From assembly GCA_017550165.1 (NCBI GenBank), contig JAFZQH010000030.1, positions 141,798 to 200,198 on the forward strand: DNA of 58,401 bases. The letters are read 5' to 3'. The notes under the pieces are model-generated. The model saw only the letters and a program-made list of their open reading frames with translations, did no database searches and was not told the origin of the DNA. The DNA comes from Lachnospiraceae bacterium (GTDB lineage Bacteria > Bacillota > Clostridia > Lachnospirales > Lachnospiraceae). Positions 41,341-49,371 of the stretch are shown here, in pieces. Position numbers and translations under genes: made by a program. Every line of letters starts with the position of its first letter. The stretch's first letter is position 1.

Positions 41341-42009
41341 ATGACTATTTATCACGGTTCTGACCATATTATTGAAAAGCCGGAGTTCGGTAAAGGGGCT
41401 GTGAATAATGACTACGGTCGGGGATTTTATTGCACTCGATCCCTGGAACTGGCAAAAGAGTGGGCTTGCGGACATGGTGAAGATGGTTTCGCTAATGAAT
41501 ACGAGCTTGATGATACGGGGTTATCCGTTATAGATCTTAACGCTAAGCCTTATGGAATACTTAACTGGCTGGCTGTTTTGACCCGTCATAGGACATATTG
41601 GCAAAATAGCAGTATTTCGTCCGAGGCAAAGTCCTACCTGCAGGAGCACTTTTTTGTTGACCTGTCATCCTATGACATTGTTAAAGGATATCGGGCAGAT
41701 GATTCATATTTCACTTTCGCACAGGATTTTGTATCAGGAATTATCCCGATCGAGAAGCTCCGCCGGGCCATGCATTTAGGGGAATTAGGAGAGCAGATAG
41801 TGCTAAAAAGCCCAAAAGCGTTTGAAATGCTTCAATTTATAGGCAGCTACGATGCTGCGGCGACTGATTACTATGAAAAGAAAATGTCCCGTGATCTGCA
41901 GGCACGTCGTGCTTACAGAGCAGACAAGGACACGGAAGGCTTAAACGGTCTTTACATAATCGACATTATTAGGGAGGGCATCACAAATGGAGATCCGCGC
42001 GTACAGTGA
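41341..42009 (+). CDS. DUF3990-like protein, candidate ADP-ribosyltransferase toxin
   Basis: 222 aa behind GAGGTGATGG. The N-terminus IYHGSDHIIEKPEFGKG and NDYGRGFYCTRSLELAKEWA is the DUF3990 pattern, and the family is placed in the ADP-ribosyltransferase fold group: H in YHGS, Y in GFYCT, and a late E-Q segment GELGEQIVLKS in the position of the third catalytic residue. The middle is helical (VLTRHRTYWQNSS, FAQDFVSGIIPIEKL). No signal peptide. The following HTH gene overlaps it by 23 bases. Together they look like a toxin-antitoxin or similar defence module; activity is inferred, not shown. Confidence 0.7.
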   Translation: MTIYHGSDHIIEKPEFGKGAVNNDYGRGFYCTRSLELAKEWACGHGEDGFANEYELDDTGLSVIDLNAKPYGILNWLAVLTRHRTYWQNSSISSEAKSYLQEHFFVDLSSYDIVKGYRADDSYFTFAQDFVSGIIPIEKLRRAMHLGELGEQIVLKSPKAFEMLQFIGSYDAAATDYYEKKMSRDLQARRAYRADKDTEGLNGLYIIDIIREGITNGDPRVQ

Positions 42010-42625
42010 ATTATACATCGAGGGTGCACAAAACATCCTGGGGCATATGTTTGATTTTGCTTTAAATGAAGTAGGATTATCCCCTGATGACTTCGCAGGA
42101 AGATTTGTTGTCTCGTCCTATTCCAAGCAGTTCTCACGGGGAAATGTAACCTACGTTGCCGGAAAGACCGGTCCTGAACTGGCAAGGCTGGTTCTTGCGG
42201 CTTCGGGATATTACGGGCATATTCCTGAAGATATTATGTTCATTGACAGAAGCCCGGAATACTGGGGAGGCTGGATATTGGCATATTACCAATGGCTGAA
42301 AGACTATCCTTTTGGGTATATTCTGTCTGCAGTTCCTTTTTCCAAACTGATCGAAATGCATAACATCTATCATGAAATGGACATAGAGCACGTGGTTAAC
42401 GAACTGGACCGTCGAATAAATGCATATTATCCCGAAACGGCCTTAAGGAGGCATAGACTGACCTGCGGTCTTTCCCAGCGGGAGCTTGCCGACTTATCAG
42501 GCGTTGCCATCCGGCAGATTCAACTGTTTGAACAGCGACAGAGAAATATCCGAAAAGCCAGCGCCGATACCATACTCCGCCTAAGCAATGTGCTGTCATG
42601 TGATATGGAGGCACTGATGTTGTAA
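41987..42625 (+). CDS. Two-domain protein with C-terminal XRE-type HTH, candidate antitoxin/regulator
   Basis: 212 aa behind GGGAGGG. The N-terminal part (~1-145: SELYIEGAQNILGHMFDFAL, FVVSSYSKQFSRGNVTYVAGKTGPELARLV as positions ~41-70, and SPEYWGGWILAYYQWL) is a conserved domain that I recall next to DUF3990 genes in Firmicutes but that has no function assigned. The C-terminal ~60 residues are an XRE HTH: RRHRLTCGLSQRELADLSGV, IRQIQLFEQRQRNIRKASA. It probably binds the palindrome at 41299-41318 and represses the operon, while the N-terminal domain may neutralise the partner. Confidence 0.72.
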   Translation: MEIRAYSELYIEGAQNILGHMFDFALNEVGLSPDDFAGRFVVSSYSKQFSRGNVTYVAGKTGPELARLVLAASGYYGHIPEDIMFIDRSPEYWGGWILAYYQWLKDYPFGYILSAVPFSKLIEMHNIYHEMDIEHVVNELDRRINAYYPETALRRHRLTCGLSQRELADLSGVAIRQIQLFEQRQRNIRKASADTILRLSNVLSCDMEALML

Positions 42626-42670
42626 ATAGGGTTCGGCTAGAGGGCGCAGGTTCGACTCTTGGCAAACAAA

Positions 42671-42710
42671 TAAAGAGAAGATGGTACCGAGCGGTACCAC
42701 CTTCTCTTTA
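42671..42710. terminator. Bidirectional terminator between the HTH gene and tRNA-Pro
   Basis: 18-bp arms with one mismatch: TAAAGAGAAGATGGTACC (42671-42688) and GGTACCACCTTCTCTTTA (42693-42710), loop GAGC. Confidence 0.8.
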
Positions 42711-42784
42711 TCGGCGCGACAAGATTTGAACTTGCGGCCTCTGCGTCCCGAACGCAGCGCTCTACCAAACTGAGCCACGCGCCG
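42711..42784 (-). tRNA. tRNA-Pro (CGG)
   Basis: 74 bases. Acceptor CGGCGCG/CGCGCCG, D arm GCTCAGTTTGGTAGAGC, anticodon stem CTGCG/CGCAG with loop TTCGGGA, T arm GCAAGTTCAAATCTTGT. CCA is not encoded. Confidence 0.93.
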
Positions 42785-42799
42785 TTTAACGACCGTTCT

Positions 42800-42828
42800 A
42801 TACTACCACACAACGCCAGATCAGTCAA
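42800..42828 (-). promoter_or_regulatory. Promoter of tRNA-Pro
   Basis: Minus strand TTGACT (42828-42823), 17 bases, TAGTAT (42805-42800). Confidence 0.65.
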
Positions 42829-42931
42829 AGTGTTTTTTACGGATACGAACGCATGCAAGCAAAAAAAATGCAAAATAGGTATAGAAAATGCCGTTAAAGT
42901 TGATATAATAGGAGGAAAGGGAGGAAAACAA

Positions 42932-43108
42932 ATGGTTCTTGCTGATGTTGTGAAGGTGATGCCTAAGACCCAGGAGGTTGTGGTCTTTCAGGGCTTTAAT
43001 GTTAAATACATAGGTAAAGTTTCAGATTGTAATGATGCGAAGCTTCTGGATGCTACTGTTAAGAACATGGAGAGTAACGGTAATAACATTACCATCAAGC
43101 TTATATAA
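42932..43108 (+). CDS. Small protein of 58 aa, function unknown
   Basis: Starts MVLADVVKVMPKTQEVVVFQ behind GGGAGGAAAACAA, with a TATAAT at 42904-42909. The remainder reads as two beta strands, a short helix (DAKLLDATVKNME) and a final strand NNITIKLI, so a compact alpha/beta fold. No Cys clusters or membrane segments. It is monocistronic, with its own terminator. I do not recognise the family. Confidence 0.65.
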   Translation: MVLADVVKVMPKTQEVVVFQGFNVKYIGKVSDCNDAKLLDATVKNMESNGNNITIKLI

Positions 43109-43129
43109 TAAGACTCAGACAGACTTCAG

Positions 43130-43157
43130 CCATCTCCCGATACGAGAGATGGTTTTT
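43130..43157 (+). terminator. Terminator of the 58-aa gene
   Basis: CCATCTC (43130-43136) and GAGATGG (43146-43152), then TTTTT. Confidence 0.8.
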
Positions 43158-43201
43158 CGTTGCCTTTCAGGCAATTTACTACGATGGAGGAAATGAGACC
43201 C

Positions 43202-43666
43202 TTGACTGATGATGAAAGATATATGAAAGAAGCCCTGCGACAGGCAAAGAAGGCGGCCGCCCTAATGGAGGTCCCCATAGGATGCGTTATCACCGCCGGG
43301 GACAAGGTGATCGCAAGGGGCTATAACAGGAGAAATACGGATAAAAGCACCCTTTCCCATGCGGAGCTGCGAGCCATAAAGAAGGCCGCAAAGGTTACCG
43401 GCGACTGGAGGCTGGAGGATTGCACCATTTATATCACCCTGGAACCCTGCCAGATGTGTGCCGGAGCCATAGTCCAGGCCAGGATACCCCGGGTGGTCAT
43501 CGGCTGCATGAACCCCAAGGCTGGCTGCGGCGGCTCTATCCTTAACCTGCTGGAGATGCGGGAGTTTAACCATCAGTGTGAGGTTACCAGAGGGGTCCTG
43601 GAGGAGGAATGCTCAGAGATGCTAAGCGACTTCTTCAGGAAGCTGAGGGAAGATAAGCGTAAATAA
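43202..43666 (+). CDS. tadA: tRNA-specific adenosine deaminase
   Basis: 154 aa. It deaminates A34 of tRNA-Arg(ACG) to inosine. The zinc site is HAELRAI (with the proton-shuttling Glu) and PCQMC; VPIGCVI and GYNRRNTDKSTLSHAE fit TadA rather than cytidine deaminases. The TTG at 43202 gives MTDDERYMKEA, the usual TadA start, 11 bases behind GGAGG. In-frame ATGs at 43184 and 43193 overlap or touch that RBS, so they are less likely, but the start is not certain. Confidence 0.92.
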   Translation: MTDDERYMKEALRQAKKAAALMEVPIGCVITAGDKVIARGYNRRNTDKSTLSHAELRAIKKAAKVTGDWRLEDCTIYITLEPCQMCAGAIVQARIPRVVIGCMNPKAGCGGSILNLLEMREFNHQCEVTRGVLEEECSEMLSDFFRKLREDKRK

Positions 43667-43674
43667 GAAAAACA

Positions 43675-43702
43675 AACGGCTGCGCGCTTGCAGCCGTTTT
43701 CT
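43675..43702. terminator. Bidirectional terminator between tadA and thrS
   Basis: ACGGCTGC (43676-43683) and GCAGCCGT (43690-43697) followed by TTTCTTT. Confidence 0.75.
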
Positions 43703-43711
43703 TTATTCTTC

Positions 43712-45454
43712 TTATTCTGCCTTAGAAATGAAGTCGGAAAGTGTCATGCTTCCGATGTCGCCCTCGTCGCGCTTACGAACAGAAACCGTCTTCTCGTCCT
43801 CTTCCTTCTGTCCTACAATGAGCATGTAAGGAACCTTCTCAAGCTGAGCCTCTCTGATCTTGTATCCGATCTTCTCGTCACGGGTATCCAGCTCGCAGCG
43901 AAGACCCTTTTCGGTGAGATCCTTTACTACCGACTGCGCGTAATCCAAATGCTTATCGGATATAGGCAGCACCTTTACCTGTACAGGAGCAAGCCACAGC
44001 GGGAATTTTCCTGCAAAATGCTCCGTCAGGATCCCGATAAATCTCTCTATTGATCCGAACACAACCCTGTGGATCATTATGGGACGATGCCTGTCACCGT
44101 CTGCTCCGATATATTCTGCCTCAAATCTCTGGGGCAGCTGGAAGTCTAACTGGATGGTACCGCACTGCCATGTTCTTCCCAGAGAATCCTCCAGATGGAA
44201 GTCGATCTTTGGTCCGTAGAAAGCACCGTCTCCTTCATTTACCTCATAGGGAAGGTTAAGCTCCTCTAACGCTTTCCTGAGGCCGTTTGTTGCAACTTCC
44301 CAATCCTCATCGGATCCCATGGAATCCTCCGGTCTGGTGGACAACTCTACGTGATATTTGAAGCCGAAATTGGAATATACCTCGTCTATCAGGCGGACAA
44401 CGCCTTTGATCTCATCTGTGATCTGCTCTCTTGTCATGAAGATATGAGCATCATCCTGTGTGAAACAGCGAACCCTCATGAGCCCGTGAAGGGCGCCTGA
44501 TTTCTCATGACGGTGGACCAGACCAAGCTCACCCATACGGATGGGCAGCTCCTTGTAAGAGTGGGGCTGCATCTTATATACGAGCATTCCGCCGGGGCAG
44601 TTCATGGGCTTAATGGCAAAATCCGTCTCGTCGATCACGGTGGTGTACATGTTCTCGCGATAATGATCCCAGTGACCTGATGTCTCCCAGAGCTCGCGGT
44701 TAAGCATGATAGGAGTAGATATCTCCACATATCCTTCACGGGTGTGAAGCTTTCTCCAGTAGTCAATGAGAAGGTTCTTCAATACCATTCCCTTAGGCAG
44801 GAAGAAGGGGAATCCGGGGCCTTCATCCATGAGAGTAAAGAGTCCCAGTTCCTTGCCCAGCTTTCTGTGGTCCCGCTTCTTAGCCTCCTCGATCATGGCA
44901 AGATATTCATCAAGCTCGGCAGCCTTCGGAAAGGCCGTTCCGTAGATCCTGGTGAGCATCTTGTTCTTCTCGCTGCCGCGCCAGTAGGCGCCTGCAAGAC
45001 TTGTAAGCTTCACTGCCTTGACCACGCTGGTATTGGATACGTGGGGGCCGGCACAGAGATCTGTGAAATCCCCCTGTTCGAAGAAGCTGATCTCAGCATC
45101 CTCGGGAAGATCTTCTATAAGCTCAACCTTGTAATCCTCGCCTGCCTTTTTCATCTTATCGATGGCTTCGGCGCGGCTTAATGTATAGCGCTTTAAGGCA
45201 TGGCCTTCCTTTATTATCTTCTTCATTTCCTTCTCTACGGCAGCAAGATGCTCTGCAGTAAATTCAAAGTCGAAATCAAAATCATAATAGAATCCGTCTG
45301 CTATTGAGGGTCCGATGGCACATTTGGTGGTAGGATACAGTCTCTTAACCGCCTGGGCCAGGATGTGAGACGCAGTATGCCTGAAGGCATTCCGGCCCTC
45401 CTCGTCTTCAAATGACAGATCAACAACGCTTCCGTCTTTTGTGATTATCTTCAT
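43712..45454 (-). CDS. thrS: Threonyl-tRNA synthetase
   Basis: 580 aa, class II. The editing domain has HTASHILAQAVKRLYP and the GDFTDLCAGPHV zinc-type motif; the catalytic core has MNCPGGM, RVRCFTQDDAHIF and MIHRVVFGSIERF; an anticodon domain ends the protein. Only ~24 residues precede the editing domain, so the N-terminal TGS domain (normally ~60 residues) is mostly missing. The ATG at 45454 follows AAAGGAG. It is controlled by the T-box leader upstream. Confidence 0.96.
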   Translation of the reverse strand: MKIITKDGSVVDLSFEDEEGRNAFRHTASHILAQAVKRLYPTTKCAIGPSIADGFYYDFDFDFEFTAEHLAAVEKEMKKIIKEGHALKRYTLSRAEAIDKMKKAGEDYKVELIEDLPEDAEISFFEQGDFTDLCAGPHVSNTSVVKAVKLTSLAGAYWRGSEKNKMLTRIYGTAFPKAAELDEYLAMIEEAKKRDHRKLGKELGLFTLMDEGPGFPFFLPKGMVLKNLLIDYWRKLHTREGYVEISTPIMLNRELWETSGHWDHYRENMYTTVIDETDFAIKPMNCPGGMLVYKMQPHSYKELPIRMGELGLVHRHEKSGALHGLMRVRCFTQDDAHIFMTREQITDEIKGVVRLIDEVYSNFGFKYHVELSTRPEDSMGSDEDWEVATNGLRKALEELNLPYEVNEGDGAFYGPKIDFHLEDSLGRTWQCGTIQLDFQLPQRFEAEYIGADGDRHRPIMIHRVVFGSIERFIGILTEHFAGKFPLWLAPVQVKVLPISDKHLDYAQSVVKDLTEKGLRCELDTRDEKIGYKIREAQLEKVPYMLIVGQKEEDEKTVSVRKRDEGDIGSMTLSDFISKAE

Positions 45455-45477
45455 GTGAATTCTCCTTTCGGGGGTAC

Positions 45478-45721
45478 AAAAAACGCACCCCAAACAACAA
45501 TATCAGTGTTATTTAAGGGTGCGGTATGCACGGTTCCACCTTAATTTTTAACTCATTAGTCCTTCACGCGGACACACGTCTTCGCTTACTCTCAACGTCA
45601 TTTCAGCAAAGCAGCTCGGGAGGGGTCTTCATATCCGGTCCGCATAAGAGGCTTCCACCAATTACCTCTCTCTCTGGATGTTTCTGCGGATACTACTTGC
45701 TCCGTCATGGCCTTTATAACG
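45478..45721 (-). promoter_or_regulatory. T-box riboswitch (threonine) controlling thrS
   Basis: The minus strand shows stem I marks (GAGAGAGG, TTGGTGGAAGCC), a likely specifier ACC (45626-45624) after GAAG, the T-box AAGGTGGAACCGTGC (45542-45528) and a terminator CGCACCC/GGGTGCG (45523-45517 with 45490-45484) ending in TTTTTT. Uncharged tRNA-Thr should stabilise the antiterminator and let thrS be read. Confidence 0.92.
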
Positions 45722-45727
45722 AGTAAT

Positions 45728-45756
45728 ATCTTAAATCCAAACAGGGTACTTGTCAA
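45728..45756 (-). promoter_or_regulatory. Promoter of the thrS T-box transcript
   Basis: Minus strand TTGACA (45756-45751), 17 bases, TAAGAT (45733-45728). Confidence 0.75.
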
Positions 45757-45918
45757 GTCTTAGTGATGTGGGTTATATTAAGCGCCTCGTTCTGTAAAAG
45801 TTTTGCAATTCTCTTGACAATATTCTCCATCTATGGTAATCTATATGAGATTCGATGCCTCTCTTCCCATCTCTTGTCACCTGTTTCAATCTTCCGTCCG
45901 CTCCGAATCAAGCTGTTT

Positions 45919-46185
45919 GGTGACTTGACTCGACACTTTCCCTATCTTAGTCACCAACCCCCACTCTTTGAGTTCCCTTAAGCAAGCTTCCTGGTGACTT
46001 GACGCGTCGCTTTCCCCATCCTAGTCACCAACCCCCACTCTTTGAGTTCCCTTAAGCAAGCTTCCTGGTGACTTGACGCGTCGCTTTCCCCATCCTAGTC
46101 ACCAAACCCCACTCTTTGAGTTCCCTTAAGCAAGCTTTTTGGTGACTTGACGCGTCAAGTTCCCCATCCTAGTCACCAAACCCTT
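45919..46185. repeat. Tandem array of 74-bp hairpin repeats
   Basis: Units start at 45919, 45993, 46067 and 46141 (spacing exactly 74; the last unit is partial), with a decayed half unit before (~45870-45918). Each begins GGTGACTTGAC and contains AGTCACCAA about 30 bases on, so that TTGGTGACT and AGTCACCAA can pair. Units 2 and 3 differ at few positions. The array lies between the thrS promoter and the nuclease-like gene. 74 is not a multiple of 3, so it is not coding. The 160 bases before it (45757-45918) hold nothing else that I can support. Confidence 0.85.
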
Positions 46186-46215
46186 ATTTTTTACATATAT
46201 AAAAGGAGTTACACA

Positions 46216-47010
46216 TTGAATGAACTAATAACGCAACTGGAATCACGAATTACCCTTTTAAAGAAAGCTCTGGCAAAAGCCACTCACGATAATACTGTCT
46301 ACCCTGATGGTCATCTGCGAGTATCCCACAGCCGCGGCAGAAACAGGTACTATCATGTCACCCTGCCCGATAACCCTGATGGAGAATACATCAAGAAAGA
46401 CAATCTTCCCCTTGCAAAAGCCCTGGCGCAGAAGGACTATAACAAACTCTTCCTCAAGGAGGCCCCTGCCGAGCTGGCGATTCTTGAGAGCACACTTTCC
46501 CACCTTTCCCGCCGTAATGCGGACCTCTCTTTTCAAAAACTTTCGGAGAGCCGCAAGGAACTAATTGAACCGTACTTGAGCACAGATGAGATCTATACGA
46601 AGGCGTGGCTGGCTAAAGAGTACAAGAATAATCCGTATATGCCGGAGAGTAAGATCTATGATACAAAACGGGGAGAAAAAGTCCGGTCAAAATCGGAAGC
46701 CATACTTGCAGATATGTTATACGAGATGAAAATCCCTTATCATTATGAAAAAGCCCTGCGCTTAAAGAGCGGCAGGACTATATATCCTGACTTCACACTC
46801 TTAAGAGTAAGATCAAGAGAGGAACTCTATCTGGAGCACTTCGGATTATTGGATGATACGGATTATCTTGAGTCTTTTTTGAGGAAGCTTGATGAGTACA
46901 GACAAAGCGACATATACCCAGGTAAGAACCTGCTCTTTACATATGAGACAACAGCGCACCCCTTAGATATAAAAGGCTTCCGAAAGATGCTTAACGGAAT
47001 ACTGATATAG
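46216..47010 (+). CDS. Predicted PD-(D/E)XK-type nuclease
   Basis: 264 aa from a TTG 7-8 bases behind AAAAGGAG. The N-terminal ~130 residues are a coiled-coil/helical region (LNELITQLESRITLLKKALA). The C-terminal part (~165-264) shows the order of a restriction-like nuclease: KVRSKSEAILADMLYEMKIP, YHYEKALRLKSGRTIYPDF (Glu, then PDF) and a following acidic EELYLEHFG. Partner genes for restriction or defence are absent. It lies directly behind the 74-bp hairpin array. Substrate is unknown. Confidence 0.65.
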   Translation: MNELITQLESRITLLKKALAKATHDNTVYPDGHLRVSHSRGRNRYYHVTLPDNPDGEYIKKDNLPLAKALAQKDYNKLFLKEAPAELAILESTLSHLSRRNADLSFQKLSESRKELIEPYLSTDEIYTKAWLAKEYKNNPYMPESKIYDTKRGEKVRSKSEAILADMLYEMKIPYHYEKALRLKSGRTIYPDFTLLRVRSREELYLEHFGLLDDTDYLESFLRKLDEYRQSDIYPGKNLLFTYETTAHPLDIKGFRKMLNGILI

Positions 47011-47042
47011 AAACAACCTGTAATAACGGGAACATAAGAAAT

Positions 47043-47066
47043 CCCCCTGTGAATAACAGGGGGGTA
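47043..47066. terminator. Hairpin between nuclease and mscS genes
   Basis: CCCCCTGT (47043-47050) and ACAGGGGG (47056-47063), A/T-rich flanks; T-runs are weak. Confidence 0.5.
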
Positions 47067-47086
47067 ATAATTTAACCGGTGAAAAT

Positions 47087-47974
47087 TCAACTCTGTTTCA
47101 TGACCACGTTAACGTAATTGTAAGGTATCTCAATGCCGGCATTTTTCAAGGCGTTGAAGACCTGCGTGTTAATCTCGTCCTTTACGACCTCAGAACGGAT
47201 ATCGTAGGGGTAATATATTGTGGCGCCGATGAGCAGTGCGCTGTCGGATAGATCAAGGAAATATACGGTTCTGCTGTTGGGATCCCCTTCCTTAAAGGAA
47301 TCCTCATTTAATGTGAGAGGGCTGCTGCAGATAGTCTCCCGGATTATATTCTTTGCCTTCTCTATGTCCGACCCGTAACCAATGGGGAATTTCATCTCTA
47401 TGGACCGGGGAACATCACCGTAGCTATAATTGGTGATTATCATTGTGCTGGCTTTGGCGTTGGGAACGATAAGCCGGGTAGTATCGATCTGCCGGAGAAC
47501 AACATGGCGAAGGTTCAGCTTTTCCACTACACCTGTTCTTCCGTCCTCCAGCTGTACTCTCGACCCCACATCAAAAGGCTTGTAAATGCTGATCTGAAGC
47601 CCCGCAAGCATGTCCTTTATCACGTCATTTGCAGCGAGGCCAACAACCGCTGCTATGACAGCGGTGCTGCCGAGAAGGGACCTCGCTACCTGATCCCCGC
47701 CAAGAGGGATCACAATGAAATATACGATGATCACGAGGCTGATAACCTTCTCCAGAAACTGATAGGAGACACTGCCACCCCTCTTTTCCATGATATTGTG
47801 GAATATCTTCTTATTCCCCTTCAAAAGAAGGATGAATACTAATATGTATATGGCAATAAAGAGTAAGGTTATTAAAATAACCGCAAACCACGCCGCTCCG
47901 GAACCTTTAATACCAAGTTCCTTCAGCCAGGCTTCGATCGGATCAGGCAATACTCTTGCAAAAAAATCTATCAT
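47087..47974 (-). CDS. mscS: Small-conductance mechanosensitive channel, MscS family
   Basis: 295 aa. Two or three membrane helices (~25-110), then the pore helix GLAANDVIKDMLAGLQISIYKPFDVGSRV (positions ~117-145) and the beta domain with VEKLNLRHVVLRQIDTTRLIVPN. It opens under membrane tension to release solutes during osmotic downshock. The start at 47974 follows AAAGGA; longer in-frame starts run through the abrB gene end and have no RBS. Confidence 0.9.
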   Translation of the reverse strand: MIDFFARVLPDPIEAWLKELGIKGSGAAWFAVILITLLFIAIYILVFILLLKGNKKIFHNIMEKRGGSVSYQFLEKVISLVIIVYFIVIPLGGDQVARSLLGSTAVIAAVVGLAANDVIKDMLAGLQISIYKPFDVGSRVQLEDGRTGVVEKLNLRHVVLRQIDTTRLIVPNAKASTMIITNYSYGDVPRSIEMKFPIGYGSDIEKAKNIIRETICSSPLTLNEDSFKEGDPNSRTVYFLDLSDSALLIGATIYYPYDIRSEVVKDEINTQVFNALKNAGIEIPYNYVNVVMKQS

Positions 47975-48011
47975 TTGGTCTTTCCTTTTAGATTCCCACG
48001 TAGAAATAACA

Positions 48012-48037
48012 CGGGCGGGGAATTCCCCGCCCGCAAT
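48012..48037. terminator. Perfect 22-bp palindrome behind abrB
   Basis: CGGGCGGGGAATTCCCCGCCCG at 48012-48033 is given as positions with core GGGGAATTCCCC. It lies between abrB and mscS; a T-run is present only in the plus direction (TTTTT 48039-48043). Confidence 0.5.
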
Positions 48038-48041
48038 GTTT

Positions 48042-48296
48042 TTAGATAAGTCCTGCCATCTTGGCAAGTTCTGTGATGGTTTCCTTGGAAACCTTCTTTC
48101 CGCGATACTCAAACAGGTCATCCATGCTGCCTGTGAAGATATCGCTGGGAGCGTACCTTTCTAAGATGATCCTCTCGCCGTCAACGAAGATCTGCAGCGC
48201 ATCCTTCTCCTTGAGGCCAAGGCTCTTACGAAGCTCCATGGGAAGAGTAATTCTTCCGAGTTCATCAAGTTTTCTAACTACACCTGTATCTCTCAT
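48042..48296 (-). CDS. AbrB/SpoVT-type transition regulator
   Basis: 84 aa, close to Bacillus AbrB in plan. The swapped-hairpin DNA-binding domain is complete: TGVVRKLDELGRITLPMELR, SLGLKEKDALQIFVDGERIIL. The C-terminal ~30 residues differ. Proteins of this type repress post-exponential genes. The start follows GAGGGTGATAAT. Confidence 0.9.
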   Translation of the reverse strand: MRDTGVVRKLDELGRITLPMELRKSLGLKEKDALQIFVDGERIILERYAPSDIFTGSMDDLFEYRGKKVSKETITELAKMAGLI

Positions 48297-48336
48297 ATTA
48301 TCACCCTCGTTTTGAATTTTTTTCGAACTTGGGTCG

Positions 48337-48365
48337 ATAATAACATAATTTACAACAAATTACAA
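48337..48365 (-). promoter_or_regulatory. Promoter of the AbrB-type gene
   Basis: Minus strand TTGTAA (48365-48360), 17 bases, TATTAT (48342-48337) in a very A/T-rich stretch, which could also be an AbrB-type autoregulatory target. Confidence 0.6.
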
Positions 48366-48489
48366 GCCTTTTGTTTATATTTTTTAAAAAATTTAGATAA
48401 TTGTGTACGAAAATGGCCCTCGATACAATATATAGTCAAAAATCATCATCAAATTACTATATCATGATGTTTCATTCCGCCTGTGGCGA

Positions 48490-49332
48490 TCACTCATCGA
48501 TGGTATATTTATAAATCTCTCTCTTCGGAACTCCCCGATCTGTTGCAACCCGCTTAATGGCATCCTTCCGGGACAGTCCCTCTGCCACGTACATCTCGAT
48601 ATGATCGGGGACCGATATCTCTTTCCATTTCTGCTGCTCTTCTTTTTTCAGATCCTCCGGGTCCCGGCCTTCTATTACAAGGACAAACTCCCCCTTGGGC
48701 TCGTTAGCCCCGTAATACTCAAGAGCACCGCCTATGGTGTCACGAAAGACGGTCTCATGGACCTTGGTCAGTTCCCGGCATAGCGATATCCTCCGGTCCC
48801 CCAGTGCCAAACGGAGTTGTTCCAGAGTTTTGACCAGATGGTGGGGCGCTTCATAAATGATGATGGTTCTTGTCTCATTTTTAAGGGATCCCAGGATCTC
48901 CTCCCTCTTCTTATCCGTGGGGAGAAATGCTTCAAAACAAAACCGCCTTGTGGATAACCCCGATATTGCCAGCGCATTGATACAGGCGGCTGCTCCGGGA
49001 AGGGAAGTCACCTCGATGCCGTCCCGATAGCACATTTTCACCAGCTCTTCCCCGGGATCCGAGATCCCCGGCGTTCCGGCGTCCGTGATAAGGGCCACAT
49101 TTTTCCCTGCCAGGAGTTCTCCCACAAGGTACTCCGCCTTTTCGATCTTGTTATGCTCGTGATAGCTGGTCATGGGCGTCTTTATATCAAAATGATTTAA
49201 TAGCTTTATGGAATTCCTGGTGTCCTCCGCCGCTATCAGGTCAACCTCCTTTAAGGTGCGGACCACACGGTAGGTGATGTCCTCAAGGTTGCCGATGGGG
49301 GTGGCGCACAGATACAGTTTCCCCTGCTTCAT
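48490..49332 (-). CDS. rsmI: 16S rRNA (cytidine-1402-2'-O)-methyltransferase
   Basis: 280 aa. It methylates the ribose of C1402 in the decoding centre of 16S rRNA. Family marks: LYLCATPIGNLEDITYRVV, AAEDTRNSIKLLNHF, TDAGTPGISDPGEELV, VTSLPGAAACINALAISGL and IYEAPHHLVKTL. The ATG at 49332 is 5 bases behind GAGG; the ATG at 49353 lacks an RBS. A helical C-terminal domain ends KREIYKYTIDE. Confidence 0.95.
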   Translation of the reverse strand: MKQGKLYLCATPIGNLEDITYRVVRTLKEVDLIAAEDTRNSIKLLNHFDIKTPMTSYHEHNKIEKAEYLVGELLAGKNVALITDAGTPGISDPGEELVKMCYRDGIEVTSLPGAAACINALAISGLSTRRFCFEAFLPTDKKREEILGSLKNETRTIIIYEAPHHLVKTLEQLRLALGDRRISLCRELTKVHETVFRDTIGGALEYYGANEPKGEFVLVIEGRDPEDLKKEEQQKWKEISVPDHIEMYVAEGLSRKDAIKRVATDRGVPKREIYKYTIDE

Positions 49333-49371
49333 CAATTCCTCGCCTTCCTGCATGCTTTCATATGAAGGGTT

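Noticed and set aside
41341-42784. Integrated phage or large genomic island at tRNA-Pro
   Set aside because: No integrase, no phage genes and ordinary housekeeping genes on both sides; only the small gene pair could be foreign.
45919-46185. CRISPR array
   Set aside because: The 74-bp units are contiguous and nearly identical, without unique spacers, and no cas genes are near.
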